Shown: positions 1 to 9,432, numbered from the stretch's first letter. The stretch is 64,000 nt of DNA from Dactylosporangium siamense (GCF_016862795.1 NZ_BONQ01000024.1:124001-188000); one strand, 5' to 3'. Notes: generated from the letters alone by a model not told the origin. Program-made: numbers and translations.

Positions 1-314
1 CGGCCCTGTCGGTGGTGCGCAAGCTGTCCCGCTCCGGCGCCGACGTCACGGTCTACGACCCGGAGGGCATGGACAACGCCCGCAACGACGTCGACGACGT
101 GACCTACGCCAAGACCCTCACCGACGCCGTCAGCGGCGCGGACCTGGTCTGCGTGCTGACGGAGTGGGAGGAGTTCCGCAACACGGACCCCAACGCGCTC
201 AACGAGCTCGTCGCCGCCCGGCGGGTCATCGACGGGCGAAACTGCCTCGACCAGTCCGTGTGGGTCGCCGCCGGCTGGGAGTACCGCGGCATGGGCAAGC
301 CCACCGTCGCTTAA
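1..314 (+). CDS. UDP-glucose 6-dehydrogenase, C-terminal part (cut by window edge)
   Basis: The open frame enters from the left edge and ends at TAA. The visible ~104 residues match the UDP-binding C-terminal domain of the UDP-glucose/GDP-mannose dehydrogenase family. They include an x-V-x-VYDPEG stretch, ADLVCVLTEWEEFR, and the family ending VIDGRNCLD followed by GWEYRGMGKP. These enzymes oxidise UDP-glucose to UDP-glucuronate with two NAD+, supplying uronic acids for envelope or exopolysaccharide. The NAD-binding half and the catalytic cysteine lie outside the window, so the exact sugar substrate cannot be confirmed. A strong hairpin terminator follows about 75 nt downstream, so this is the last gene of its transcript. 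Confidence 0.85.
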   Translation, partial: ALSVVRKLSRSGADVTVYDPEGMDNARNDVDDVTYAKTLTDAVSGADLVCVLTEWEEFRNTDPNALNELVAARRVIDGRNCLDQSVWVAAGWEYRGMGKPTVA

Positions 315-390
315 ACGACGGAATCTCCCGAACGGGCGCTTCGCTTTCGCGACACGTCGAAACAAGGCATTCTTCCCAGTAGGGCGTGAA

Positions 391-428
391 CAGCCGGGGG
401 TGGCCGCACACGCGGTCACCCCCGGCTG
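391..428 (+). terminator. Hairpin terminator after the UDP-glucose dehydrogenase gene
   Basis: Perfect 12-bp inverted repeat CAGCCGGGGGTG / CACCCCCGGCTG. The loop side contains a further 4-bp stem, CCGC/GCGG around ACAC. There is no T-run, as is usual for GC-rich actinobacterial terminators. It also isolates the following gene, whose start is 22 nt downstream. Confidence 0.75.
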
Positions 429-449
429 CGGCCCGGGGGGAGGAGTCGC

Positions 450-3400
450 GTGGAGACGTATCCGTGCCCGGCGTGCGGTGGCCCGGCCAGTGAGGCCACC
501 GGCTGCCGTGATTGCGGCCGCCCGCACGACCCCGACGCCGCCGCGCTCGCCCTGTTCCAGCGCACCGTCGCGTCACTGGAACAGAAGAAACGCGACCTGA
601 CCGACGACAGCCAGAAGCTGCGCCGCCAGCTCGCCCACGCCTCCGCGCAGCGCGACTCGCTGCGCCGCAAGGTCCGCCAGTCCATCGACCAGGAGCAGAC
701 CGGCCGCACCCGGCGCCCCCGGCTCGGTCGCGGGCCGAAGATCGAGAGCACCCCGCCCGCCGCGCGGCAGACCCAAGAGCCAAGAACGCAAGAGCAGCAG
801 GTGTACTCCCCGCGAGCGCCACAGGAGCAGGAACCGGCCCTGACCGGGTCCGCGCCGGACCACCGGCCGGTGATGGCGCCGCCACGGCGGACGGCACAGC
901 GGGCGCTGCCGCAGATGCGCCGCCCGCCGGGCGGATCCGGCCCGCACGGGCCGGTCGACGAGCCCGAGGCGACCACCTCCAGCATGCAGGCGTCGGTCCT
1001 CGCGCTCGGCGGTCTGCTCCTCGCCGGCGCCGCGATCGTGCTCACCACCGACGCGTTCGGCTCGATCGGCACCGTCGGGCGGGTCGTGCTGCTCGCCCTC
1101 ATCACCGCCGGTGCCCTCGCACTGCCGTTGATGCTGGTCCGGCGCGGCCTCACCGCCACCGCGGAGACCGTGGCGTCGGTCGCGCTGCTGCTCGTCCTGC
1201 TCGACGGCTACGTCCTGCGCTCCGAGGGGCTGCTCGGCGTCGACCGGCTCGAGACCACGCTGTACATGGGCATCGTCTGCGCCGCCACGGCCGGCATCGC
1301 GGCCGTGTACAGCATGCAGAGCCACCTCATCGCCTCGCGGTACGCGACCCTCATCGCCCTGCAGCCGGTCCTGCCGCTGATCGCCTACGACGTCATCCGC
1401 GGCCCGGCCGGCTGGTCCCTCGCCCTGTCCGGGGTCGCCCTCATCGACCTCGCGTTCGGCATCGCCCTCGGCCAGACCGTCCGACGCCGTCTCGAGCAGC
1501 GCGAGCCCACCCCGGTCATCGGGCCGGACGGGCAGCAGCACCCGGCCGGCGCCGAGCCGACGCACACCCCGCAGACCGACCGGTTCGCCGACACCCTCAT
1601 GCGGGACGCGGCCTGGGTGCTGTTCGCGATCACGTTCGGCGCGGCCCTGGTCTGCGCCGCCGGCGCCCTCGCCACCACCGAGGCCCTCGGCGAGACCGTC
1701 CGCGCCGCCGCGGTCACCCTGGTCGCCGCCGCGATCGGTGTCGCCGGCTCGCTGAACTGGCGCCGCGGCGCCGTGCCCGACATCGCCGCCGGCATCGCCA
1801 CCATCGCCGTCATCGCCGCGTTCGCCAGGGTGGGCGCCGTCGCGTTCCCCGGCTCCACCCTGGTGTTCCTCGCCCTCGCCGTGGCGCTCGCGGCGGTCGG
1901 CGTGCCGCTCCTGCCCGGCGACGCCCGCCGGGGTCCCCGCTACGCGGTCTCCGTCGCGACCGCCGCCACCACCCTGCAGCTGGTCGTCACGGTCCTGCCG
2001 GCGCTCGCCGCCCCGCTGAAGGCGGCGTGGCCGGTGTGGAACGCGGATCTCACGGCGTACCGCGCGGCCGTCGACACCGCCGTCGGTCCCGACGGCTGGC
2101 AGTCCGTCGTCGCGGTGCTGCTGCTGACCGCCGCGGGCATCCTCATGCTCAGCGGGCGCACCGAGCCGGTCGACGTGCCGCTCGGCTCCGGTTCGTGGCC
2201 CGGTGCCCGCCTCGGCGCCGCGTTCGGTCGCGGGCCCGCCACCGACGAGCGGCGACCCACCCCGCCGCCCGGCCTGTGGCCCGGCCCGCTGGGCGGCGCG
2301 CAGACCGGCCCGCACACCGGCGTCTGGGACGACCCCCGGCCGGAGTCGCCGCCGCCGGTCAACCGGCCCGGCGGGCCCGGCGCCGCGACCGGCACCCGCG
2401 ACGGTGCCAACCGGTCCGGCGCGGTCGTCACCGTGCCGCCCCCGGAGCGGTTCCGGGCCGACGTCGCGGTCATCGGCGCCGCCCTGACGCTGCTCGTCGC
2501 GCCCGCCGCGTTCGGCCTGAGCTGGCTGATGATCCCCGCCCTCGCGGTCGCCGGCGCGGTCATCGTCGGCGCGCTCGCGATGCGGGTCCCCGAGGCCCAC
2601 ACCGCCTGGGTCTGCCTCGGCGCGGCCCTGGTTCTCGGCCTCTACGCGGCCGCTGCCAGCCTCGCCCGGCCGTCCGCGACCGCCCTGACCCTCGTCGTCA
2701 TCTCCGCGGCCGGCGCCGGCATCGCGCTGCTGCCACGGCCGCACCGCACCGACGTGAACGGCGACTTCGTCACCCGCAGGGTGTCCGACGCCGCCGCCGG
2801 CGGTGCCCTGTTCGCACTGCCCGGTGCCGCCGCGGCCGGTGCCGCGATCCTCTTCGGCGACCTGCCCGGCGGCGCGACCGTCGTGTTGGTGATGACCTTC
2901 CTCGCGCTCGCCGTGACCCTCGGGTACGCCGCCATCACCCAGGTCGCCCGGGGTGCGCAGAGCCCGCCGCTGCTGATCGGCGCGACCGCCGGCGCCGTCG
3001 CGGTCGCGATCGCCGTCCTGCGCTCCGGCGGCGCCACCACCATCGACCTGGTGATCGGCCTGCTGATGCTGATCGCCGCGCTGATGCTGTGGGTCGCGCC
3101 GCGGATGGACGACCGGCAGACGTTCGGCGCGGACATCACCGGCGCCGACGCCGCGGCCGCCGCCGTGACCATCGCCGGGATCGGCGCCGTGGCCAGGGCC
3201 GTGTCGCTCGCCTCCGACGGCATCGAGGTGGTGACCCTCGCGCTGCTGGTGTTCGCGGTCGCGGTCGCCGCCCGCAGCCTGCCCGACGAGTGGCGCCGCG
3301 GCCCGGTCGCCGGCGCCGCCACCGTCGGCGCCTGCACGGGCGTCTACGCGGGGACCATGTCCGTCATCGGCGCCGTCGGGGTGATCCGCGCCGCCGACCC

Positions 3401-5708
3401 GCCGTGGCGCGCGGTGCTCGACGAGCGCTGGCTGGTCAACGCGCAGCAGCTCGCCACGTACGGCTGGCAGGTCCCGATCGCGTTGCTGCTGCTCGCCGGG
3501 GCGGCCGCGATCGCGCTGCCGCAGCCCTACGGCGACGACACCGCATCCGCGGCGGCCGCCCTCGCCGCCATCGGCGCGCCCGTCGGCCTCGGCCTCGGCT
3601 GGCAGACCCCGATGGTCGTCGGCTGGATCGCCGCCACCGGGATCGGCGCCTGGGCCGCGACCGCGAGAAGCTGGCGCGCCGCCTACACCCGGCTCGCCGC
3701 GGCCCTCATCGCCGGCATGTTCGCCGCCGGCGCGAGCCTGGTCCGGCCCGGCGCGACCGCCGGCACCCTGGTCGCGCTCGCCGTCAGCGGCGTGTGCGTG
3801 GCCGGCCTCGCCAGGGCCATCGCGATCCGCCGGGGCAACCCCCTCGACGGCCCGCTCACCTTCGTCGGCGGGTCGGGCGTCGCCGCCACCCTGTTCGCGC
3901 TGGCCGGTGCCGCCGCGGCGGCCGCCGGCGGCCTGCACCCCGACCGGACCAGCACCGTCCTCATCGCCGCGCTCGCGACCAGCGCCGTCGGCCTCGCCGC
4001 CGCCGCGACCGGCGCCCAGCAGGCGCCGGGCTACCTGCCGTACGTGACCGTCGGCGTCGCCGGCGGCGCGACCACCACGGCCGTCGTCGCGCTGATCGTC
4101 CAGCGGGACGGCGCGGTCGTGTACGCCGCAGCGGCGGCCCTGCTCGGCGTCCTCGCGGAACTGCTGCGGGTCACCTGGCAGCGCAGCGTCGAGTGGGTCC
4201 CGTCCTCCGGGTTCCGGCCCGACAACTCCGGTGCGCCCGCCGGTCGCTGGCGGCAGGTCCGGGCGCCCCGCGGATACACCCTCGGGGTCGCTGCGGCGGC
4301 CGGGGTGCCCGCCCTCATCGTCGTGGTGTTCGTGGCGCCGTCGGTGTACGCGGCGCTCGCCGGGCCGTACAAGTGGATCCAGAAACCGTGGACGGGCACC
4401 GCGCAGACCGCGTCGGACCTCGGCGAGCTCGGCCGCTTCGCGGGCAACGGCACCCACGTGCTCGCGGCCGCACTGCTCACCATCGCCGGTGCGCTGATGG
4501 CGGTCGGTCTCGGCGGCACCGGCCAGGCCGTGGCCAGCCGCGCCGTCGCGATCGTCGTGCCGAGCGGTGCGCTGACCCTGCTCATCGCCCCGGCCGCACT
4601 GCACGCGTCGTGGCCGTGGCAGCCGACCGCGGCGCTGCTGGTCGCCACGATCGCCGGTCTCGGCCTGGCCCTGACGGTGCCGCCGGAGGCCGACAGCTCC
4701 GACGGCCGGATGCTCATCAACGCCCGCCGGCTGGTCTTCGTCATCGCCGTGCTGGCCGCCGGTGCCGGCGGCGCGGGCAGCCTCGCCACGAAGCAGCAGA
4801 CCCTGACGTGGCTGGCCGGTTCGGTCGTCGTCGGCGCGGTCGCCGGCATCTGGGGACGCACGCCCAACGGCCGGATGCTCGGCTGGCACGTGGCCGGGTC
4901 GACCGCGCAGGGCTTCGCCCTCGCCGCCGGGCTCGCCGCCGGCCTACCGCTGCGCCAGTGCGCGTTTCCGCTGCTGATCGTCGCGACGATGCTGCTCGTG
5001 CTCGGCGCCGCGCTGCCGAGGCTGCGGCCCGGCAACAGCATCAACCGGGAGGCGATGACGATCGAGGCGGCCGGCTACGCCGGTGCGGTCATCGCGGTCC
5101 TGCTCACCCTCGGCTCCGCCGCGCACACCGCGGCCGCCCTCACGGCCCTGGGCGCGGTCCTCGGCCTGTCCGCCGCCCGCAAGGGTCGCAGCGGCCAGCA
5201 ACGGGTCGTGCTCATCATCGCGGCCTCGGTCGCCGAGCTGATCGCGATCTGGCTGCTGCTCATCACGGTCAAGGTCGCCGTGATCGAGGCGTACACGCTG
5301 CCGTTCGCGGTCCTGGCGCTCATCACCGGCCTGCTGGAGATCCGCCGGCGCCCGGAGCTGGGCAGCTGGCTCGCGTACGGCCCGGCGCTGGTCGCCGGGT
5401 TCGCGCCGAGCCTCGCCCTCGCGGTCGCCAACGAGGACTCCCCGCAGTTGCGCCGCGTCCTGCTGATCCTCGGCGGGGTCGTCACCGTCGCGATCGGCGC
5501 GGTCCGGCAGCAGAAGGCCCCGGTCGCGGTCGGCTCCGCGGTGACGATCATCGCCACCGTCAACGAGCTGCTGCGCATCGGCCTGCCCGTGTGGATGCTG
5601 CTGCTCCTCTTCGGCGGCACCGGCCTGCTGCTCATCGCGCTCGGCGCCACGTATGAGCAGCGCCAGCGCCTCGACCGCCTGCGTGGGGTGTATCGCGGCA
5701 TGCGCTGA
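450..5708 (+). CDS. Giant polytopic membrane protein with N-terminal zinc ribbon (SCO7613-type)
   Basis: GTG start with a strong Shine-Dalgarno (GGGGGGAGGAG, ending about 5 nt upstream); 1752 residues. The N-terminus is a compact zinc ribbon (Cys6, Cys9, Cys19, Cys22). A probable coiled coil follows at about residues 35-75, then a Pro/Arg-rich linker to about residue 170. The rest is a long succession of Ala/Val/Leu-rich membrane segments, interrupted by two cytoplasm-like Pro/Gly-rich loops near residues 350-390 and 590-665. The C-terminus (LDRLRGVYRGMR) resembles large actinobacterial proteins annotated as 'SCO7613 C-terminal domain-containing'. That assignment is from memory of the family. 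The function is unknown. The zinc ribbon plus coiled coil suggests a cytoplasmic docking module on a membrane array. It is monocistronic or co-transcribed only with the next small gene. Confidence 0.7.
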   Translation: METYPCPACGGPASEATGCRDCGRPHDPDAAALALFQRTVASLEQKKRDLTDDSQKLRRQLAHASAQRDSLRRKVRQSIDQEQTGRTRRPRLGRGPKIESTPPAARQTQEPRTQEQQVYSPRAPQEQEPALTGSAPDHRPVMAPPRRTAQRALPQMRRPPGGSGPHGPVDEPEATTSSMQASVLALGGLLLAGAAIVLTTDAFGSIGTVGRVVLLALITAGALALPLMLVRRGLTATAETVASVALLLVLLDGYVLRSEGLLGVDRLETTLYMGIVCAATAGIAAVYSMQSHLIASRYATLIALQPVLPLIAYDVIRGPAGWSLALSGVALIDLAFGIALGQTVRRRLEQREPTPVIGPDGQQHPAGAEPTHTPQTDRFADTLMRDAAWVLFAITFGAALVCAAGALATTEALGETVRAAAVTLVAAAIGVAGSLNWRRGAVPDIAAGIATIAVIAAFARVGAVAFPGSTLVFLALAVALAAVGVPLLPGDARRGPRYAVSVATAATTLQLVVTVLPALAAPLKAAWPVWNADLTAYRAAVDTAVGPDGWQSVVAVLLLTAAGILMLSGRTEPVDVPLGSGSWPGARLGAAFGRGPATDERRPTPPPGLWPGPLGGAQTGPHTGVWDDPRPESPPPVNRPGGPGAATGTRDGANRSGAVVTVPPPERFRADVAVIGAALTLLVAPAAFGLSWLMIPALAVAGAVIVGALAMRVPEAHTAWVCLGAALVLGLYAAAASLARPSATALTLVVISAAGAGIALLPRPHRTDVNGDFVTRRVSDAAAGGALFALPGAAAAGAAILFGDLPGGATVVLVMTFLALAVTLGYAAITQVARGAQSPPLLIGATAGAVAVAIAVLRSGGATTIDLVIGLLMLIAALMLWVAPRMDDRQTFGADITGADAAAAAVTIAGIGAVARAVSLASDGIEVVTLALLVFAVAVAARSLPDEWRRGPVAGAATVGACTGVYAGTMSVIGAVGVIRAADPPWRAVLDERWLVNAQQLATYGWQVPIALLLLAGAAAIALPQPYGDDTASAAAALAAIGAPVGLGLGWQTPMVVGWIAATGIGAWAATARSWRAAYTRLAAALIAGMFAAGASLVRPGATAGTLVALAVSGVCVAGLARAIAIRRGNPLDGPLTFVGGSGVAATLFALAGAAAAAAGGLHPDRTSTVLIAALATSAVGLAAAATGAQQAPGYLPYVTVGVAGGATTTAVVALIVQRDGAVVYAAAAALLGVLAELLRVTWQRSVEWVPSSGFRPDNSGAPAGRWRQVRAPRGYTLGVAAAAGVPALIVVVFVAPSVYAALAGPYKWIQKPWTGTAQTASDLGELGRFAGNGTHVLAAALLTIAGALMAVGLGGTGQAVASRAVAIVVPSGALTLLIAPAALHASWPWQPTAALLVATIAGLGLALTVPPEADSSDGRMLINARRLVFVIAVLAAGAGGAGSLATKQQTLTWLAGSVVVGAVAGIWGRTPNGRMLGWHVAGSTAQGFALAAGLAAGLPLRQCAFPLLIVATMLLVLGAALPRLRPGNSINREAMTIEAAGYAGAVIAVLLTLGSAAHTAAALTALGAVLGLSAARKGRSGQQRVVLIIAASVAELIAIWLLLITVKVAVIEAYTLPFAVLALITGLLEIRRRPELGSWLAYGPALVAGFAPSLALAVANEDSPQLRRVLLILGGVVTVAIGAVRQQKAPVAVGSAVTIIATVNELLRIGLPVWMLLLLFGGTGLLLIALGATYEQRQRLDRLRGVYRGMR

Positions 5709-5731
5709 GGCCGTGCGTAATATCGATAGGT

Positions 5732-6115
5732 GTGGTTGCAAAGCTGGTGTACGACACGCCCGACTTCACCTACACGATCCATGTGGCCGGCTGCGGCGAG
5801 CTGCGCCGCGGCGGCCGGCTGCGGGCCTGGCGCGAGGACGACGGCGGCCTGCTGGCCCTGCTGACGGTCGCCGGATCCGACCTGGACGACGAGGCGGGGG
5901 TCGTCGCCGACCAGGTCCGGCTCCAGCTCGTCGGCGAGCGGGTCGACGTCGTGGCATACGAGCCGAGCTGGTGGGGCGACGGCTGCACCTACCTGCGCGC
6001 CGTCGCCGGGACCAGGTGGGAGCCGCTCGACCCGAAGGTGCTGTGCGACCGGGTCGGCCCGTCGTTCGTCATCGACGACGAGGCCGACACCAGTCCCGGC
6101 TACGGCGGTCCCTGA
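5732..6115 (+). CDS. Hypothetical protein, 127 aa
   Basis: Small soluble acidic protein with no family that I recognise. It begins at a GTG 23 nt after the giant membrane protein gene, with no Shine-Dalgarno. TAATAT, a near-perfect -10 box, lies 8 nt before the GTG, so it may have its own leaderless transcript. The protein is rich in Asp and Trp (for example AYEPSWWGDGCTYLRAV) and has no signal peptide or membrane segment. Its product runs into a bidirectional terminator shared with the convergent gene. Confidence 0.65.
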   Translation: MVAKLVYDTPDFTYTIHVAGCGELRRGGRLRAWREDDGGLLALLTVAGSDLDDEAGVVADQVRLQLVGERVDVVAYEPSWWGDGCTYLRAVAGTRWEPLDPKVLCDRVGPSFVIDDEADTSPGYGGP

Positions 6116-6132
6116 CGTCTTTTGGCGTCAGG
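6111..6132. terminator. Bidirectional terminator between convergent genes
   Basis: CCTGACG / CGTCAGG stem with an 8-nt T-rich loop (TCTTTTGG). It spans the stop codons of the left (+) and right (-) genes, so it can end transcription from both sides. Confidence 0.65.
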
Positions 6133-7819
6133 CGCCCTCGATCTCGAGTTCGTAGATGCGAGTGGCCGCATCGGTCGTCTGCGTCGGGGTGGTCACCACC
6201 AGGCGCACATAGCGGGCGGTGGTCGGGTTCACCCGGTGGCTGGTCACCCCGTCGCTGTTGGCGGTCACGGTCACCGCGGTCGTCCACGTCGTGGCGTCGG
6301 CGCTGACCTGGATGGAGAAGGCACGGGTGTTCAGCGCCTGCGCCTCGCCGCCGGCGGACGCGTGCCGGACCACGAACCTCCGCAGCGTGCGGCTCGCGCC
6401 GAGGTCGACCTGCAGGGACGCGCCGGCGGCACCGCTGCACCACTTGCTGTTGCCGGTGGTCACGCCGTCGGTGGCCTTCGCCGGGGACTCGGCGGCGACG
6501 CAGCCGGCGCTGCCGGTGACGGCGGCGCCCCGGGCCAGGTTGATGCCCGGATACGCGCCGCCCTCGTCCGTGACGGCGATGTCGTCGACGTACCCGCGGA
6601 ACGGCCCGGTGCCCGTCGGCCGGTCGAAGCCGACGTCGACGCGGGTGACGGTGCGCCCGGCCAGGGCGCCGAGGTTGACCCGGACCAGGTTCCACTGGTT
6701 GAGCACCAGGTGGCCGCCCTCGCCCTGCAGCTGCGGGTGGGCGCGGACCCCGAACTGGTCGACGGCGCCGGAGTCGCGCAGCGCCGAGCCGTCGCTGAAC
6801 TGCAGGTCGACGCCGACGAACGTGCCGGTCGCCTGCTGCGGGTAGATCCAGTACGACAGCACGCTGGACGGCCCGATCGGCAGGTCCGCGGCGAAGATCC
6901 GCTGGTAGGAGTAGGACTGGGTGGCGGAGTTGTCGCTGCCGGAGTACATCAGCGCGCTGGTGCCGCTGTGGGCCAACTCGGCCCGGGGCGAGGACTCCAT
7001 CGCGGTCAGCGCGCAGCAGTAGCCGCCGACGCCGATGGCCGCCCCGGCGCTGTCCAGCCAGGTCGGTGCGGTGTCGCCGGTCTCGAACGACGAGCGCAGC
7101 AGGGGCCAGTCGCGGCCGTCGCCGAGGACCGCCTCCAGCGCGGTGTACCAGCGCACGGCCATCTTCGCGTAGCCGGAGTCGTTCGGGTGCAGCGTGTCGT
7201 TGAGGTCCGATGCGGCGAGCGTCGAAAGATCGACAAGCTTGGCTCTGGTACCACGGGAGCCCACGATGCCTGGGACGGCCGCGTTGAAGGCGTTGATGCG
7301 TGCCTGGATGGTGGCGTCGAGCGCGGGCACGATCTTCGCGACCAGGACGGTGGCGGTGGGGCGGGCCGCGAGGATCTGGTCGATGAGCCCGCCGAGCCGC
7401 TGCGGTGCCGTGCCCACCTGGTAGTTCTGGTTCATGTCGTTGGTGCCGATGTGCAGGAGCACCACGTCGGGCTGATACGTGCCGAGCCAGCCGTCGATGT
7501 TCGCCGCGATCTGGTCGATCCGCCAGCCGGAGTGCCCCTCGTTGTCGGTGTCCGGCAGCGAGCCGGACCGTTGTGAGCCGACGAAGTCCACGGCGTATCC
7601 GGCCGCGCCGACCAGGCGGTTGTAGAGCGGGGCCCGGTAGCTGGAGGTGGTCGGGCTGCCCTCGCCCCAGGTGATCGAGTCGCCGAGCGGCATGATCTTG
7701 ATCGGCCGGGTGGTGACGGCGGCCTCGGCGGGGGTGGCCACCGCGGCGATCGCGATGAGGCAGCCCACGAGGGCGGCGGCGAGCTTTTGCAACGCGGGTG
7801 CTCCTCCGGTGCCGGACAT
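6128..7819 (-). CDS. Secreted SGNH/GDSL hydrolase with C-terminal discoidin (F5/8 type C) domain
   Basis: Predicted secreted esterase of 563 aa. The N-terminus has a signal peptide with a hydrophobic core and an ATPAEA cleavage region near residue 33. SGNH blocks are visible: MPLGDSITWGEG (nucleophile Ser), LLHIGTNDMN (block III) and NDTLHPNDSGY (catalytic Asp and His). The middle (about residues 240-410) is a beta-rich accessory region. The last ~140 residues look like a discoidin/F5-8C carbohydrate-binding domain, ending RYVRLVVTTPT and a final Ile-Tyr-Glu-Leu strand. This fits deacylation of plant or microbial glycans outside the cell. It is divergent from a GH76 mannanase. An internal TTG at 7789 has a GGAGGAG ribosome-binding site about 9 nt upstream and could be the true start. 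The ATG at 7819 lacks one. Confidence 0.88.
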   Translation of the reverse strand: MSGTGGAPALQKLAAALVGCLIAIAAVATPAEAAVTTRPIKIMPLGDSITWGEGSPTTSSYRAPLYNRLVGAAGYAVDFVGSQRSGSLPDTDNEGHSGWRIDQIAANIDGWLGTYQPDVVLLHIGTNDMNQNYQVGTAPQRLGGLIDQILAARPTATVLVAKIVPALDATIQARINAFNAAVPGIVGSRGTRAKLVDLSTLAASDLNDTLHPNDSGYAKMAVRWYTALEAVLGDGRDWPLLRSSFETGDTAPTWLDSAGAAIGVGGYCCALTAMESSPRAELAHSGTSALMYSGSDNSATQSYSYQRIFAADLPIGPSSVLSYWIYPQQATGTFVGVDLQFSDGSALRDSGAVDQFGVRAHPQLQGEGGHLVLNQWNLVRVNLGALAGRTVTRVDVGFDRPTGTGPFRGYVDDIAVTDEGGAYPGINLARGAAVTGSAGCVAAESPAKATDGVTTGNSKWCSGAAGASLQVDLGASRTLRRFVVRHASAGGEAQALNTRAFSIQVSADATTWTTAVTVTANSDGVTSHRVNPTTARYVRLVVTTPTQTTDAATRIYELEIEGA

Positions 7820-7856
7820 TGACGATTGTGGCGAGTGTGTCGGCGCCGCCCGGTTG

Positions 7857-7871
7857 TGTCAAGAGTTGACA
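7857..7871. promoter_or_regulatory. Back-to-back -35 boxes forming a palindrome in a divergent promoter region
   Basis: TGTCAA-GAG-TTGACA is a perfect inverted repeat. Each half is a consensus -35 hexamer reading outward: TTGACA on + towards the GH76 gene and TTGACA on - towards the SGNH hydrolase gene. Weak -10 candidates lie 17-18 nt away (GATCGT on +, CACACT on -). The symmetry could also be an operator for a dimeric regulator. It is the only structured element in the 124-bp intergenic region. Confidence 0.45.
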
Positions 7872-7943
7872 GAACTCGTTGTGTGGAGGATCGTCGATGA
7901 AAACCGGATGGCGGTCCGGGCCACGATTCCCTGGGAGGGAACT

Positions 7944-9371
7944 GTGTCCCTGCGCCTGCTTTTCGTGCCGGTGTTTGTTCTGGTTTTTCTTGTGGCCGTC
8001 CCCGCACCCGCCGGCGCCGCCACCACGATCTGCAACCGTTACTGCGACGGCCGCGACGCCGGGCTCGCCCCGTCCGACCGGCAGCCGGTGAGCAGCACCC
8101 TGTACGGGCGGCGCTTCACCGTGCACGTCAACGACACCGACGCCATGGCGTGGGCGAGCCTCGACAACGGCAAGGCCGGCGACGAGGTGTGGCTGGACCG
8201 GTCCTTCGACGGTGGTCGCACCTGGGTCGACAGCCGCCTCGGCGCCGGCGCCGTGCCCGCCGGTGCCACCGGCCGGCGGACCGCGCAGTTCAACGTCGAC
8301 AACTGGGCGGCGAACGGGGTCGGGGCGCTGCGCGCCTGCGGCAAGGCCGGCGACCGGCCGGAGCTGACCTGCACGGCGTGGACCCGCAGCACCTGGAACG
8401 CGTGGGACCGGCGCACCGCGGCGGCGACCGCCCTGATGATGCGGTACAACCTCGGCACCGGCCTGTTCGGCGACAACGACTGGTGGACCTCGGCCAACGC
8501 GCTCACCGCCGTCATCGACAACAGCCGGCGCTCGGGGATGGGCAGCTACCGGTACGCCATCGCCACCACCTACGACAAGCAGGTCAACGCCAAACTCGGC
8601 CAGTTCCGCAACGAATACCTGGACGACACCGGCTGGTGGGCACTGGCCTGGGTGGCCGCCTACGACGCGACCGGTGACAGCCGCTACCTGAACACCGCCC
8701 GCGCCGGCGCCGATCACATGTTCGCCTACTGGGACACCCGCTGCGGTGGCGGCGTCTGGTGGAAGACCGACCGGCTGGTCAAGAACGCGATCGAGAACAG
8801 CCTGTACATCCAGCTCAATGCGGCCCTGTCCGCGCGGATCCCGGGCGACACCGTCTACCGCGGGCGGGCCCTGGCGGGCTGGACCTGGTTCCAGAGCACC
8901 GGGATGCTCAACAGCGCCAACCTGGTCAACGACGGGATCAGCCTCAGCACGTGCCGCAACAACGGTTCCGTCACCTGGACCTACAACCAGGGCGTCCTGA
9001 TCAACGCGCTCGTCCAGCTCAACCGGCTCACCGGCGACGCGGCCGCCCTGGCCACCGCGCGGCGCATCGGGGACGCGCTGGTCGGCAGCGGCTACCTGTC
9101 GCCGGGCGGGATCCTGCGCGAGCCCAACGAGAGCAACACCTGCTCCGGCGACGGGGCGTCGTTCAAGGGCGCGGCGATCCGCGGGCTCGGCGTGCTCAAC
9201 GGGGCTGTCGGCGGGGCGTACAACTCGTATCTGCAGCGCAACGCGGACAGTGCGTATCTCAACGACCGGGACACCCTGGATGCCTACGGCAGTCACTGGG
9301 CCGGGCCGCGGACCGCCACGGACCACCGCTGCCAGCACAGCGCGGTGGATCTGCTCAACGCCGCTCCGTAG
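7944..9371 (+). CDS. Secreted glycoside hydrolase family 76 (alpha-1,6-mannanase type)
   Basis: The start is GTG at 7944, because GGGAGG lies 6 nt upstream and the product then begins with a clean signal peptide (SLRLLFVPVFVLVFLVAV, cleavage after APAGA). The open frame extends further upstream but without support. The mature protein (about 450 aa) has a short N-terminal beta region. From about residue 150 it has the (alpha/alpha)6 fold typical of GH76, with the catalytic Asp pair in NEYLDDTGWW and conserved WWKT, KNAIENSLY and TWTYNQGVLI blocks. GH76 enzymes cleave alpha-1,6-mannan backbones (fungal wall or mycobacterial-type mannans). It is paired divergently with an SGNH esterase, suggesting a small secreted glycan-degrading module. 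Confidence 0.88.
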   Translation: MSLRLLFVPVFVLVFLVAVPAPAGAATTICNRYCDGRDAGLAPSDRQPVSSTLYGRRFTVHVNDTDAMAWASLDNGKAGDEVWLDRSFDGGRTWVDSRLGAGAVPAGATGRRTAQFNVDNWAANGVGALRACGKAGDRPELTCTAWTRSTWNAWDRRTAAATALMMRYNLGTGLFGDNDWWTSANALTAVIDNSRRSGMGSYRYAIATTYDKQVNAKLGQFRNEYLDDTGWWALAWVAAYDATGDSRYLNTARAGADHMFAYWDTRCGGGVWWKTDRLVKNAIENSLYIQLNAALSARIPGDTVYRGRALAGWTWFQSTGMLNSANLVNDGISLSTCRNNGSVTWTYNQGVLINALVQLNRLTGDAAALATARRIGDALVGSGYLSPGGILREPNESNTCSGDGASFKGAAIRGLGVLNGAVGGAYNSYLQRNADSAYLNDRDTLDAYGSHWAGPRTATDHRCQHSAVDLLNAAP

Positions 9372-9432
9372 TTTCTCGCGCTTTTCGCTGTTGCACATGA
9401 ACCGATCGGCGGCCTCGATCCGATGATGGGGT

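Noticed and set aside
573-4889. Very long open frames on other strands and frames across the giant membrane protein (over 1400 codons)
   Set aside because: They are GC-driven shadows: the translations are Arg/Gly/Ala/Pro-rich without domains, start signals or neighbours. The + frame from 450 has a Shine-Dalgarno, a zinc ribbon and membrane segments.
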